Of a DNA stretch of 64,000 bases, positions 11,970 to 23,884 are shown one piece after another. Both the position numbers and the translations under genes were made by a program. A model generated the notes under the pieces. The model worked only from the letters and a program-made list of their open reading frames with translations. It was not told where the DNA came from and searched no databases. The DNA is from Glandiceps talaboti. Its lineage: Eukaryota > Hemichordata > Enteropneusta > Spengelidae. How positions within the stretch are numbered: the first letter of the stretch is position 1; every line of letters starts with the position of its first letter. The stretch spans positions 25,502,114 through 25,566,113 of the forward strand of contig NC_135557.1 of the NCBI RefSeq assembly GCF_964340395.1. The letters are read 5' to 3'.

Positions 11970-12312
11970 GATCCAGATAACTGGTAAGTGATCCAGATAA
12001 CTGGTAAGTGATCTAGGTAACTGGTAAGTGATCCAGATAACTGGTAAGTGATCCAGTTAACTGGTAAGTGATTCAGGGAATTGATAAGTGATCCAGGAAA
12101 CTGGTAAGTGATCTAGGTAACTAGTAAGTGATCCAGATAACTGGTAAGTGATCCAGATAACTGGTAAGTGATCTAGGTAACTGGTAAGTGATCCAGGGAA
12201 TTGATAAGTGATCCAGATAACTGGTAAGTGATCTAGGTAACTGGTAAGTTATCTAGGTAACTGGTAAGTGATCCAGGGAATTGATAAGTGATCCAGATAA
12301 GTGGTAAGTGAT
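11970..12312. repeat. 20-bp minisatellite containing GGTAAGT, about 17 copies
   Basis: Unit GGTAAGTGATCCAGATAACT with variants (GATCTAGGTAACT, GATCCAGGGAATT). Almost every copy keeps GTAAGTGAT on the plus strand, which equals a strong 5' splice-site (U1) consensus. It lies downstream of the Dixin stop codon and is antisense to that gene. Confidence 0.9.
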
Positions 12313-12430
12313 AATTATTGTCATGTATGTTTCAGGGTATGTTGCAAGTAGACCAGATCACTGCACTCACCAATGAATGATTGTACTTGCAGAATACTTG
12401 TCCTTGTTTGCCTGCTATCTGAAGGATGAC

Positions 12431-12432
12431 GA

Positions 12433-12481
<49 letters not shown>
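12431..12481. repeat. (GTT)n microsatellite
   Basis: Near-pure GTT run of about 50 bases in the 3' flank of Dixin. Confidence 0.95.
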
Positions 12482-12482
<1 letters not shown>

Positions 12483-12752
12483 GTGACTAATTAGTTACAT
12501 TTTTTGACATCAGCCTCAGCCGGAATCAACACATTGAATGATTTCATAACACAGAAATCATCTGTTCTCAAATTTAGCCGAATACTTTGCAACTTTGAAC
12601 ACATGTATTTATTGCTACTTATTCATCATACATTTAACCGTGTTTGCTTTTTTTACTTTTGACTTGAGCAATTAGCATGGTATATATGATAGATTTTGAG
12701 TTCTACTACATTTACTCTGTCTTGGCCTTGAACAGTCTAGTGTATACAGCAA

Positions 12753-12946
12753 GCCATTGGTCATCTCTACGGGTGACATTAGCGTGATAGTATGAAAGCC
12801 ATTGATCACCTATAAGGGTGACATTAGTGTGATAGTATGAAAGCCATTGATCACCTATAAGGGTGACATTAGCGTGATAGTATGAACGCCATTGATCACC
12901 TATAAGGGTGACATTAGCGTGATAGTATGAAAGCCATTGGTTAAAG
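12753..12946. repeat. 45-bp minisatellite, four copies plus a partial one
   Basis: Unit begins GCCATTGATCACCTATAAGG and ends GTGATAGTATGAAA. The unit is a multiple of three, so an open frame crosses it on the minus strand; I do not call it a gene. Confidence 0.9.
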
Positions 12947-13392
12947 TAATAGAAAGTATGACAGTGATAGTCACCCATAAGGGCCATAGTTGCATGATGG
13001 CAACAAAGTATCTTTAAAAGTCCGTTGTAGATGGATGGATGACAAAATCCTTGGTAGGGTCAAATTTCTTTGATAGCTTCAATCATCAGTTATAGATGAA
13101 AAGTGAACAGCAGACACCCATAGAGGCCATACTTGTATAATGACACAGAAGTCGGGAAACATTGTCGTGGCACGGCTGCGTCATCCAGTACGGTCAAATT
13201 TGCACGATGACCATTGTATGACTTGGCATAGCAGTATCATTCACTACATCACATTCCTGGTAAGCGCAGCACATGTACCATTGATGTTTGCTATGACTAC
13301 GCATTCACATAGCTGTATGGATGACACTCATTCTACACAGCAGATCTGTTTCACTTGTTGAGTCCTTTTAGACATTACATACTATTATAACT

Positions 13393-13467
13393 CTACCCGG
13401 TGTCTTCCTCAATCCAGGCCACTATCTTGCCTTCCCAACCAGGAACTATGTCATCATCACTTGTTAC
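13393..13467 (-). CDS. DIXDC1: Dixin last exon: end of DIX domain and stop
   Basis: Codes PGWEGKIVAWIEEDTG and then TAG. The GWEGKIVAWVEED-type ending is diagnostic for Dixin. The acceptor reads ttgctag; the phase is 0. Confidence 0.95.
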   Translation of the reverse strand, partial: VTSDDDIVPGWEGKIVAWIEEDTG

Positions 13468-13615
13468 CTAGCAACAAAGAAAAAGGACTATTTAAGAGAA
13501 CTACTTAATTATATGTTATGACTTGATCCAAAACACTAAATGAATGAATGAGATGTATAAAACAGAAACTTATCAAGTTTTGATCTTTACTAGTACTATT
13601 CTGACCAGTGATTAT

Positions 13616-15495
13616 ACATGTCCTGGTTTTTTTTCTCTACTGCTCTATTGTCTACTGTTCTAAACTGTGACATACAGTGTCGGTCACAGTGCCGTTCTCT
13701 TTTCTACTATTCTGTTTAAGTATTCTGGGTCTGTTATTCTATTCATTACTCTTCTGTTCTGCTTTACATTATTCTGTCCTTTGAAATTCTGTGCTGTTCT
13801 TATTTCTCTCTGTTCTCTTTGGTACTCATGTACATGTACTGTTCTATTCTATACTGTTCTACAAAGCATTCTACTATTCTGTTCTGTATATATGTACTTA
13901 ACTTTGGTTTATTCTGTTCTGTACTTTTCTGTTCTGTTCTGTTCTGTACTTTTCTGTTCTGTCCTGTTCTGTTCTGTACCTTTCTGTTCTGTTCAGTACT
14001 GTTCTTTACTTTCCTGTTCTCTACTTTTCTGTTCTGTTCTGTACTTTTCCTGTTCTATACTTTTGTTCTGTTCTGTTCTGTTCTGCACTTTTCTGTTCTG
14101 TCCTGTTCTGTTCTGTACCTTTCTGTTCTGTTCAGTACTGTTCTCTACTTTTCTGTTCTGTACTTTTCTGTTCTGTACCTTTCTGTACTGTTCTGTTCTG
14201 TTCTGTTCTGTACCTTTCTGTACTGTTCTGTTCTGTTCTGTACTTTTCTGTTCTGTTCTGGTCTGTTCTGTACTTTTCTGTTCTGTCCTGTTCTGTTCTG
14301 TACCTTTCTGTTCTGTTCAGTACTGTTCTTTACTTTCCTGTTCTCTACTTTTCTGTTCTGTTCTCTACTTTTCTGTTCTGTTCTGTACTTTTCTGTTCTG
14401 TACTTTTGTTCTGTTCTATACTTTTCTGTTTTTTTCTGTTCTATACTTTTGTTCTGTTCTGTTCAGTACTGTTCTTTACTTTCCTGTTCTCTACTTCTCT
14501 GTTCTGTTCTGTTCTGTTCTATTCTGTACTGCTCTGTACTATTCTCTTCTGTTCTGTACTATTTTATACTGTTCTGTTCTTTTCTGTATTATACTGTTCT
14601 GCTCTGCTGTTCTGAGCTATTCTATGCTGTACTGTACTATTTTGTTGCTCTATTCAGTATTGTATTGTATTGTACTGTACTAAAATATACTATACTGTAT
14701 TGTACTGTACTGTACTAAATCATACTGTACTGTACTAATACTATAGTATAGTATGTTATACTGTACTGTACTGTACAGTAGTGTACTGTACTGTATGGTA
14801 CTGTAGTGTTGTACTGTTACAGTACTGGATCATACTGTAATGTGCTGTAATGTACTGTACTGTACTGTACTGTACTGTATTGTAATGTACTGTACTGTGT
14901 TGTACTATTCTGTACTGCATAGTACTGTATTGTAGTGTTGTACTGTTACAGTACTGTATCGTACTGTACTGTGTTGTACTGTACTATATTGTGTACTGAA
15001 CAGTACTGTACTGTGTTGCACTGTACTGTACTGTACTGTGTTGTACTGTTCAGTACTACACTGTACGCTGTTGTGCTGTACTGTGCTCTACTGTACGCTG
15101 TTGCACTGTTCTGTTCTGTACTGTACTGTACTGTACTCTGTTGCACTGTACTGTTCTGTTCTGTACTGTACTGTACTGTACTGTACTGTACTCTGTTGCA
15201 CTGTTCTGTTCTGTTCTGTACTGTACTGTACTGTACTGTATTGTTCTGTACTGTACTGTACTGTACTCTGTTGCACTGTACTGTTCTGTTCTGTACTGTA
15301 CTGTACTGTACTCTGTTGCACTGTTCTGTTCTGTTCTGTACTGTACTGTACTGTACACTGTTGCACTGTACTGTTCTGTTCTGTACTGTACGCTGTTGTA
15401 CTGTACTGTACTGTACTGTACTGTACTGTACTGTATTGTTCTGTACTGTACTGTACTGTACTGTACTGTATGCTGTTGTACTGTACTGTACTCTT
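13616..15495. repeat. Pentanucleotide satellite (CTGTT)n then (CTGTA)n in the last Dixin intron
   Basis: About 1.9 kb of pentamer repeat: mostly CTGTT/CTGTA mixtures in the left half and almost pure CTGTA in the right half. On the transcribed minus strand it reads (AACAG)n and (TACAG)n. It ends about 25 bases from the donor of the 15521-15629 exon. Long Cys/Leu/Phe/Tyr-rich open frames here are repeat artefacts. Confidence 0.95.
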
Positions 15496-15520
15496 CTAGA
15501 TATACATAAAGTTAACTCAC

Positions 15521-15629
15521 CTCTTCTTTAACAGTACCAAACTCTGGATCTAATGCTTTGAAGTGATATCTATAGTTTCCTTGTCTGTCGTATATTTCTC
15601 TAAAGTCTCTCAGTGTGATTTCACCAAGC
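15521..15629 (-). CDS. DIXDC1: Dixin exon: middle of DIX domain
   Basis: Codes [16 protein letters not shown] and [20 protein letters not shown], the most conserved block of the Dixin DIX domain. The first base completes an Arg codon split from the previous exon; the exon ends in phase 0 at a gtgag donor. Confidence 0.97.
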
Positions 15630-15984
15630 CTATCAATAACAGTATCAACATCAAAATGACAAACATTAAAATCAAAATCATGGCAAGCTGCCTCAAAAAC
15701 TTGTAATTATACACAAACATAGTTAGCTGTAATGCTTCTAACTACTACAGTCTGGATTTAAACCCACTTAGCAATAACTGGGTTTGATTAATAAAATTAA
15801 CATGTCTGTATGCAGGAAGGGTGATACTTAATTTGACTCTGAAAAACAATGCAGGTTTTATCCTAGTACTCTGTTTTAATAGTAGAACACTGGGAACTAC
15901 TCAATTGCTATTATTCAACACATTTCCCCCAATTTATTTGGACCAATAAAGATCACTATCATGAAACGATATACTTGCATACAA

Positions 15985-16381
15985 GATAATCAAATTAAGA
16001 TAATCTAACTAAGATAATCTAACTAAGATAATCTAAGATAACCTATGATAATCTAACTAGGATAATCTAAGATAATCTAACAGAGATAATCTAGCTGAGA
16101 TAATCTAACTCAGATAATCTAACTAAGATAATATAAGATAATGTAACTGAGATAATCTAACTGAGATAATCTAAGATAATCTAACTATGATAATCTAACT
16201 AAGATAATCTAAGATAACCTATGATAATCTAACTAAGATAATCTAAGATAATGTAACTGAGATAATCTAGCTGAGATAATCTAACTGAGATAATCTAACT
16301 AAGATAATATAAGATAATGTAACTGAGATAATCTAAGATAATCTAACTATGATAATCTAACTGAGATAATCTAAGATAATG
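15985..16381. repeat. Degenerate GATAATCTAA-type tandem repeat
   Basis: About 400 bases of AAGATAATCT and AACTGAGATAATCT units, alternating about 9- and 14-bp spacing. It fills the intron just downstream of the exon that opens the DIX domain. Confidence 0.9.
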
Positions 16382-16404
16382 ACATACATTAAATGATTAC
16401 CCAC

Positions 16405-16525
16405 CTTTTTGGTATGGAAGACATGAATGGAGTAACAGTTCTTTCTGTGAAATACAGCACCTTGGTACATGGTATAGAGGATGGACCATTTGTGTATGGA
16501 GATATACCACCAAAACCACCAGACA
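16405..16525 (-). CDS. DIXDC1: Dixin exon opening the DIX domain; starts inside the 65-bp array
   Basis: Codes SGGFGGISPYTNGPSSIP and then CTKVLYFTERTVTPFMSSIP, the first strands of DIX. It ends AG before gtgggt. The acceptor ttttacag and the first 35 or so bases of the exon are identical to the unit of the adjoining 65-bp array. Phase fits the exon at 19488 (A plus TG makes Met). The only other phase-compatible AG lies inside conserved DIX sequence and would delete the first strand, so the repeat-borne acceptor is the best choice. Confidence 0.88.
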
Positions 16526-19102
16526 CTGTAAAATGTAAATACTACATTCATTATTTGTATATGGAGATATACCACCAAAACCACCAGACACTGTAAAATG
16601 TAAATACTACATTCATTATTTGTGTATGGAGATATACCACCAAAACCACCAGACACTGTAAAATGTAAATACTACATTCATTATATGTGTATGGAGATAT
16701 ACCACCAAAACCACCAGACACTGTAAAATGTAAACACTACATTCATTATTTGTGTATGGAGATATACCACCAAAACCACCAGACACTGTAAAATGTAAAT
16801 ACTACATTCATTATTTGTGTATGGAGATATACCACCAAAACCACCAGACACTGTAAAATGTAAATACTACATTCATTATTTGTGTATGGAGATATACCAC
16901 CAAAACCACCAGACACTGTAAAATGTAAACACTACATTCATTATTTGTGTATGGAGATATACCACCAAAACCACCAGACACTGTAAGATGTAAATACTAC
17001 ATTCATTATTTGTGTATGGAGATATACCACCAAAACCACCAGACACTGTAAAATGTAAACACTACATTCATTATTTGTATATGGAGATATACCACCAAAA
17101 CCACCAGACACTGTAAAATGTAAACACTACATTCATTATTTGTATATGGAGATATACCACCAAAACCACCAGACACTGTAAGATGTAAATACTACATTCA
17201 TTATTTGTGTACGGAGATATACCACCAAAACCACCAGACACTGTAAAATGTAAATACTACATTCATTATTTGTATATGGAGATATACCACCAAAACCACC
17301 AGACACTGTAAGATGTAAATACTACATTCATTATTTGTGTATGGAGATATACCACCAAAACCACCAGACACTGTAAGATGTAAATACTACATTCATTATT
17401 TGTGTATGGAGATATACCACCAAAACCACCAGACACTGTAAAATGTAAACACTACATTCATTATTTGTGTATGGAGATATACCACCAAAACCACCAGACA
17501 CTGTAAAATGTAAATACTACATTCATTATTTGTGTATGGAGATATACCACCAAAACCACCAGACACTGTAAAATGTAAATACTACATTCATTATTTGTGT
17601 ATGGAGATATACCACCAAAACCACCGGACACTGTAAAATGTAAACACTACATTCATTATTTGTGTATGGAGATATACCACCAAAACCACCAGACACTGTA
17701 AGATGTAAATACTACATTCATTATATGTGTATGGAGATATACCACCAAAACCACCAGACACTGTAAAATGTAAACACTACATTCATTATTTGTGTATGGA
17801 GATATACCACCAAAACCACCAGACACTGTAAGATGTAAATACTACATTCATTATTTGTGTATGGAGATATACCACCAAAACCACCAGACACTGTAAGATG
17901 TAAATACTACATTCATTATATGTGTATGGAGATATACCACCAAAACCACCAGACACTGTAAAATGTAAAATACTACATTCATTATTTGTGTATGGAGATA
18001 TACCACCAAAACCACCAGACACTGTAAAATGTAAAATACTACATTCATTATTTGTGTATGGAGATATACCACCAAAACCACCAGACACTGTAAAATGTAA
18101 ATACTACATTCATTATTTGTGTATGGAGATATACCACCAAAACCACCAGACACTGTAAAATGTAAACACTACATTCATTATTTGTGTATGGAGATATACC
18201 ACCAAAACCACCAGACACTGTAAAATGTAAATACTACATTCATTATTTGTGTATGGAGATATACCACCAAAACCACCAGACACTGTAAAATGTAAATACT
18301 ACATTCATTATTTGTGTACGGAGATATACCACCAAAACCACCAGACACTGTAAGATGTAAATACTACATTCATTATTTGTGTATGGAGATATACCACCAA
18401 AACCACCAGACACTGTAAAATGTAAACACTACATTCATTATTTGTGTAAGGAGATATACCACCAAAACCACCAGACACTGTAAAATGTAAATACTACATT
18501 CATTATTTGTGTACGGAGATATACCACCAAAACCACCAGACACTGTAAGATGTAAATACTACATTCATTATTTGTGTATGGAGATATACCACCAAAACCA
18601 CCAGACACTGTAAGATGTAAATACTACATTCATTATTTGTGTATGGAGATATACCACCAAAACCACCAGACACTGTAAGATGTAAATACTACATTCATTA
18701 TTTGTGTATGGAGATATACCACCAAAACCACCAGACACTGTAAGATGTAAATACTACATTCATTATTTGTGTATGGAGATATACCACCAAAACCACCAGA
18801 CACTGTAAGATGTAAACACTACATTCATTATTTGTGTATGGAGATATACCACCAAAACCACCAGACACTGTAAGATGTAAATACTACATTCATTATTTGT
18901 GTATGGAGATATACCACCAAAACCACCAGACACTGTAAGATGTAAACACTACATTCATTATTTGTGTATGGAGATATACCACCAAAACCACCAGACACTG
19001 TAAAATGTAAATACTACATTCATTATTTGTGTATGGAGATATACCACCAAAACCACCAGACACTGTAAGATGTAAATACTACATTCATTATTTGTGTATG
19101 GA
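16489..19102 (-). repeat. 65-bp minisatellite, about 40 copies, each carrying a Dixin 3' splice site
   Basis: Near-identical 65-bp units (a few are 66). On the transcribed strand each contains intron end TTTACATTTTACAG (or TTTACATCTTACAG) and the exon start TGTCTGGTGGTTTTGGTGGT. The unit is 3x21+2 bases, so reading through copies shifts frame; one of the three frames meets TAA in CACAAATAATG. Copy variants: aaaatg/agatg beside the AG, aatact/aacact, and gtatgg/gtacgg. Confidence 0.97.
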
Positions 19103-19251
19103 CATTTGCCCAAAAAATGAATGGAATATCAAAAAGGCCAATAAATAAATAAAAATTGCACAAAAAATAATGAGATCTGTGCATCATTTCATAAAATGTC
19201 AATGCTTTGTGTCATTAACATCTTTGCAGTGCTTACTGAGGTGTTGATAAC

Positions 19252-19252
<1 letters not shown>

Positions 19253-19297
<45 letters not shown>
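19253..19297. repeat. (GACA)n microsatellite
   Basis: Clean CAGA/GACA tetranucleotide run just beyond the far end of the 65-bp array. Confidence 0.95.
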
Positions 19298-19487
19298 TTA
19301 TCATAAGCTCCCTGCAATAGGAGTTAGATATCACGTGCAGTACTTGTTTTTATATGGCAGGTGACCCAACTATACCTTGGCCTACCAGCTGCCTCAATAT
19401 ACTTTACTTTTTCTTTTGTTCTTTGCAGTAAGGACCATACCATTCTAGAGTATTAGGGGTGATAGGATTACAAATGATATGACTTAC

Positions 19488-19569
19488 TATGTAGTGACGT
19501 TATCGGTGACCTCCTTGGATCTCTCTCTTGACTGTAACCATGGTGACGAGATACACTTTCTGTTGAACT
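19488..19569 (-). CDS. DIXDC1: Dixin exon: basic linker before DIX
   Basis: Codes SRHHGYSQERDPRRSPITSL. It lies where vertebrate Dixin has a divergent Ser/Arg-rich linker. The acceptor is ttgcag and the donor is gtaagt; it ends with one base (A) of a split codon. Confidence 0.88.
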
Positions 19570-20210
19570 CTGCAAATCATCATTGTTTTGTAAATTGTAA
19601 AAATAATAAGTTAATAGAAATTGGTTTGATTTGCATGATATTAAAGACACAAATAAATAAAATGAATAAGGTAATTGTTTAATAATTAGATGTGATTTCC
19701 TAATATTCTACTTCATTCTGCCCTTGAAAATACTCATGACCTAAGGGGTCTTTGTCACTACGAGTCTAGCAACTCATGAGTATTTTCAAGATGACTGAAG
19801 AAACATATTGGAAAATAACATAGAGAAAAGTAATGGCAATAAAAAATCGGAGAAAGTAATGACAATTTTGAACGTTTTGACTCATATTGCAAGCACAACA
19901 GAACCAGTGATGTCGACACACGTTGTCATGACAGAGATGGGCGTTGTTGTGACTTAGAATAGTCAGATATAAATTCCATATTTTTTGTTCAACTTGGTTT
20001 CTGCATAGTATAATATGATTATATCTCTGAATGTTGTAACTAATTTTAAACATTTCAGAGTCAATGATGTAGACACTTGTAGACGTCGTAGACACTTGTT
20101 GTCATGGCGTAGAATGACCAGAGTATAAATCATACATTTCTTTATTTGACTGTGTTCAACTTAACTACAATGTGGTATGATATCTACTGATAATGATAGT
20201 CCATACTTAC

Positions 20211-20270
20211 AGAGTCACTGTTTCTTCTTGACTGTGTTACTCGTACTCTGTCAACTAATGTTGCTATACT
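20211..20270 (-). CDS. DIXDC1: Dixin exon: end of coiled coil
   Basis: Codes exactly SIATLVDRVRVTQSRRNSDS. It matches the place of the human segment that follows DALEQ. Splice sites are tttacag and gtaagt, and both ends are in phase 0. Confidence 0.9.
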
Positions 20271-20787
20271 CTGTAAATAGACAAACTTTGATTGTAAAGA
20301 GTATCAAGTGTGATTTTAAAAACTGAATGTATGAAAAATGGGTTTGTCAGCAGAACAAATATCAGTCCAACTACAGACGAACAGCAGTTGTTGTACACGG
20401 AAACAGGACTTGTGGAAAATACGGTAGTGGGTATGGGTATCAGAGAGAGCAAGCTACAGTTTCTGAAAAATTATATATTCTTTATAGAAATTACACCTAT
20501 TATGAAAAATGTTTTATTATCAGTTTCCAAGTTTATACTTGTAGTTAAAAATAATGACATTGTCAAATTTCTTTCTTTTTTGAAGATGTTCATCATTGAA
20601 TCCATGCACTGTTGTGACGTGGCTATTTGACAAGTTAGCACGTATAACTATCTCTTCAATTTCACAATAATAGCTCGCAAAGTAGCCGCATATCGGCTCA
20701 ATGAATAGTACGCATGCATGTCCTATATACTATGATATTATCCTTTACGCCAACATTACAGAATATTTCTCTAAGTATAAAACTTAC

Positions 20788-20889
20788 TTGTTCTAATGCA
20801 TCAATCGTATGATGTTGGGGATCGTGTCCACTAAAACTTGCACGTAGATTTCTAAGAGCATCTCTGACAACCTGTAGTTCTTCACCAAC
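20788..20889 (-). CDS. DIXDC1: Dixin exon: [12 protein letters not shown] signature
   Basis: Codes [20 protein letters not shown] and then HTIDALEQ, nearly identical to the vertebrate DIXDC1 signature. 34 codons, phase 0 at both ends. Confidence 0.97.
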
Positions 20890-21306
20890 CTGACACAAAT
20901 ATAAAGCAGATGAAGATTTCAGTAAGTCATTGTCCACCACAAGGTTACAGGACTTGAAATTCACTTTTTTTCTTTGGTAGTCCTAGTGGGCTACCAGTTT
21001 CAGAAAATGGTAGCCCAAGGATTGTGACCTGTAATCCAATATTGCTGAACTGAAAACAGATTTCCTTTATATTGGAAAAAAAGTATATTAATAAAATACT
21101 TTCATGTCCATAAATCTTCCACCCTCATCACATAATCAGTGGTAGCCTGAATGAGCTACAAGCTGCAAATTATGGTAGTCCCATGACAAGAATTGGTATT
21201 ATAATTATCTAATTCTGTCTCAAGAATGTGCTAATGCACCTTACTCCCAACACCTTGAGGAAACAAATAGCAAACAACCAAATGAGGTTGTTGCTAGGAT
21301 ACCAAC

Positions 21307-21420
21307 CTCTACAGGATGGTGTTGGTGATGATTGAGACTGAGGTCGTTGGTTTGTAAAATCTTTCCTTCTAATTTATCCATCATTCTATCCTGCATTGCA
21401 ATCTTATTGGCAAGAGTAGA
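21307..21420 (-). CDS. DIXDC1: Dixin exon: coiled coil segment
   Basis: Codes ANKIAMQDRMMDKLEGKILQ followed by a His-rich end (NHHQHHPVE). 38 codons, phase 0; the acceptor is tttcccag. Confidence 0.88.
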
Positions 21421-21719
21421 CTGGGAAAAACAGAGAGAAAAGATTCATGTAGGAATAAAACTTGGTACAAAGATAAAACACAAGGAGATAAATAAAACAT
21501 CTATTTGTACATATAACAATAATATAAAAAATAAATTATAAAATAGGAGATAGAGATGAAATATATATTTATACATATAATGATAATATATTGCATAAAT
21601 TATATAACATTAGGAGATAGTTCATTTTGAATAATACAGACATTCTTACTGCAATATCTTTTGTGATCATGTAATGAAACATTTGATTTCAAAGTTGTAC
21701 ATATTATGTTACTATGAAT

Positions 21720-22005
21720 ATAAATACATAAACACTAAAAGTAAACAAATAGTACAGAAGTCAACATCATACTAGTAACACAACAGTATAGTACTAAACA
21801 GTATAGAAAAAGTAAACAAAACAGTGTAGAAGTAAACAAAGCATACAAAGTCAACATCATACTAGTAACATAACAGTATACAAACTGTCAAGTAAACAAA
21901 TAGTATACAAGTAAACAAATAGTGTACAAGTAAACAAACAGCACTGGAGTAAACAAACAGCACTGAAGTAAACAAACAGTATGGAAGTAAACAAACATAC
22001 TACAA
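21720..22005. repeat. Degenerate AGTAAACAAA repeat in Dixin intron
   Basis: Irregular copies of AGTAAACAAACAGTAT-like units about 16-20 bp long, ending about 10 bases from the donor of the next exon. Confidence 0.7.
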
Positions 22006-22014
22006 GTTACCTAC

Positions 22015-22119
22015 CTCTGATATTCCTACATTTCCTAATCTATCACTTAAATCTCTCAATTGGACCTCTAACGTACTGGTTGTATCATCTCTTTGCTGTA
22101 CTTCATTTTGGAGTTCATT
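22015..22119 (-). CDS. DIXDC1: Dixin exon: coiled coil segment
   Basis: Codes NELQNEVQQRDDTTST and LEVQLRDLSDRLGNVGISE. 35 codons, phase 0; sites ttgacag and gtaggt. Confidence 0.9.
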
Positions 22120-22569
22120 CTGTCAAAGTAAATGTTACAAATTAAATATATTCTAAACATAATCATAATTTCATATTTCATATCCCATAATGATAGACAT
22201 CCTTGTTTATGTCTTTGCACACTAAGCTATGAGTATTTTAAAATTGTATACATGTATTGGCTTGTCACGCTGACACTGGCATGTCATAGCGCCCTCTATC
22301 AATCCTGATACATTTACTTTTGTTTTTAAGTTGTGGGGCGGTACACAAATATATTGCACATGATGCGCTGGGAGTTCATTAGAGGGTAGGTAACCAGTAT
22401 GTTAACCTGTAAATTTACATCTGGAGATATTTATCTTTATATTCACGTTAATATCATTTTTCATGATTATTTTTAACAAATGATATCTCTCTATATCATT
22501 TTGTCAGGTGGTAAAAACTTCACTCTCTTGAAAATATGACGAATCGTGATGAATATATTTAGTACTTAC

Positions 22570-22716
22570 TTTTAAAATATTTAATTCTTGTAATTGTCTT
22601 GTGACTTCTTCAATTTGAAGTTGTTGGTCTGTAAGTAATTTATCTTTTTGGTGAAGTTGTCTAGTCATATCAGATATATACCTGCTTTTTTCTTCTAACT
22701 TTCTCTTAAGTTCAGC
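22570..22716 (-). CDS. DIXDC1: Dixin exon: coiled coil segment
   Basis: Codes DMTRQLHQKDKLLTDQQLQI, matching human GQKDRLLQQHQAKLEE in spacing. 49 codons, phase 0; donor gtaagt. Confidence 0.94.
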
Positions 22717-22779
22717 CTGGAATGAAATTAAATACATGCAGTGAAACAAAACATGCATTGATTACACAATTTCAGATTT

Positions 22780-23110
22780 TAGAGTGGATGACTTGGAATC
22801 TGGATGTTGCAGGTTCCAGTTTCATATCTGCCATTTGTTTCTACATAGCTACTACCCTTGGGCAAGATTTGAACAACGATTGTGACCTAGTCAACACGAG
22901 GTGATGTAAGCTGTTACAAGGTTGTCACTGATTGGACATTATATACATACTATAACATTCATTAACTGTACAACCAACAGATGTGTTTGTTTCCTTTCTC
23001 TTCTAACCAATCAGAATAAAGATTGTAAAGTGCTTCACATTATCTGGTCAACCCAGCTGTATAATTGCGTACCTGGTAGGATAGTGACTGCAATATGAAT
23101 GTTGTAATCC
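22780..23110 (+). mobile_element. tRNA-derived SINE-like copy
   Basis: Starts with GAGTGGATGACTTGGAATCT and a box-B-like GCAGGTTCCAGTTTC. It continues to a tail ACCCAGCTGTATAATTGCG and CCTGGTAGGATAG shared with the copy at 27566-27800. The box A half is truncated. Confidence 0.6.
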
Positions 23111-23252
23111 TGTGTACTTGCAGTGATAAAAATGATGGTGATTCTAAATATTTAGACTTAAGCACCACAGTAAAATGACATAGATACATGTAGACCAACC
23201 CAGATATAACAATCCTTTGTGTTCTAATATATACAACTTGGTCATATGCATC

Positions 23253-23330
23253 ATCGCGTCAGTGCAGTAAGGTCGTATCTGCTATGAAGTTGAATAGGCA
23301 GATACAACCTTACTGCACTAACACAACGAC
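23253..23330. repeat. Short hairpin, arms about 26 bp
   Basis: The left arm GTGCAGTAAGGTCGTATCTG is mirrored by CAGATACAACCTTACTGCAC with a loop of about 17 bases. It lies in a Dixin intron. Confidence 0.8.
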
Positions 23331-23462
23331 ATGTTATATAAGTACAGCTATTCACCTCTCCATGTCTTCTTAGTGTGCTGTTATACCCAATTCAGTGTGT
23401 CTACATACGTCTGACAACTTATAAAGATCACAAAATGTCATTTTCCGTTAATTTGTACTTAC

Positions 23463-23567
23463 ATTTTCAGCTTCTAGGTTTTGTTGTGTAAAACCCAGTC
23501 TAAGTAATTCAGCCTTTAGTTGTAGTAATGAGTTGTCTTGTTCCGTTAGACGTGATTGTAAACCAGA
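23463..23567 (-). CDS. DIXDC1: Dixin exon: coiled coil segment
   Basis: Codes LTEQDNSLLQLKAELLRLGF, which matches human RLTQQDTSVLQLKQELLRAN. 35 codons, phase 0; sites ttttcag and gtaagt. Confidence 0.95.
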
Positions 23568-23660
23568 CTGAAAACAAACACAAAGATATGTCAGAACAAA
23601 AATGTCGGTGGGTGGGTGGGGGGCTGACAGTGACAGTCGAAGTGTCATAGATTGGGGGGG

Positions 23661-23668
23661 GAGAGAGA

Positions 23669-23728
<60 letters not shown>

Positions 23729-23756
23729 CAGAGAGACAGAGAGACAGAGAGAGAGC

Positions 23757-23804
<48 letters not shown>

Positions 23805-23809
23805 AAGAG

Positions 23810-23878
<69 letters not shown>
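23661..23878. repeat. (GA)n microsatellite with GACA interruptions
   Basis: About 218 bases of GA on the plus strand, which reads as polypyrimidine (CT)n on the transcribed strand. It starts about 95 bases upstream, in transcript order, of the acceptor at 23567. Confidence 0.95.

Positions 23879-23884
<6 letters not shown>

Noticed and set aside
13667-15531. Open frames of up to 338 codons, Cys/Leu/Phe/Ser/Tyr rich
   Set aside because: They are direct translations of the CTGTT/CTGTA pentamer satellite and lie inside a Dixin intron.
16489-19102. CRISPR-like regular array
   Set aside because: There are no unique spacers: the whole 65-bp unit repeats, in a eukaryotic intron, so it is a minisatellite.
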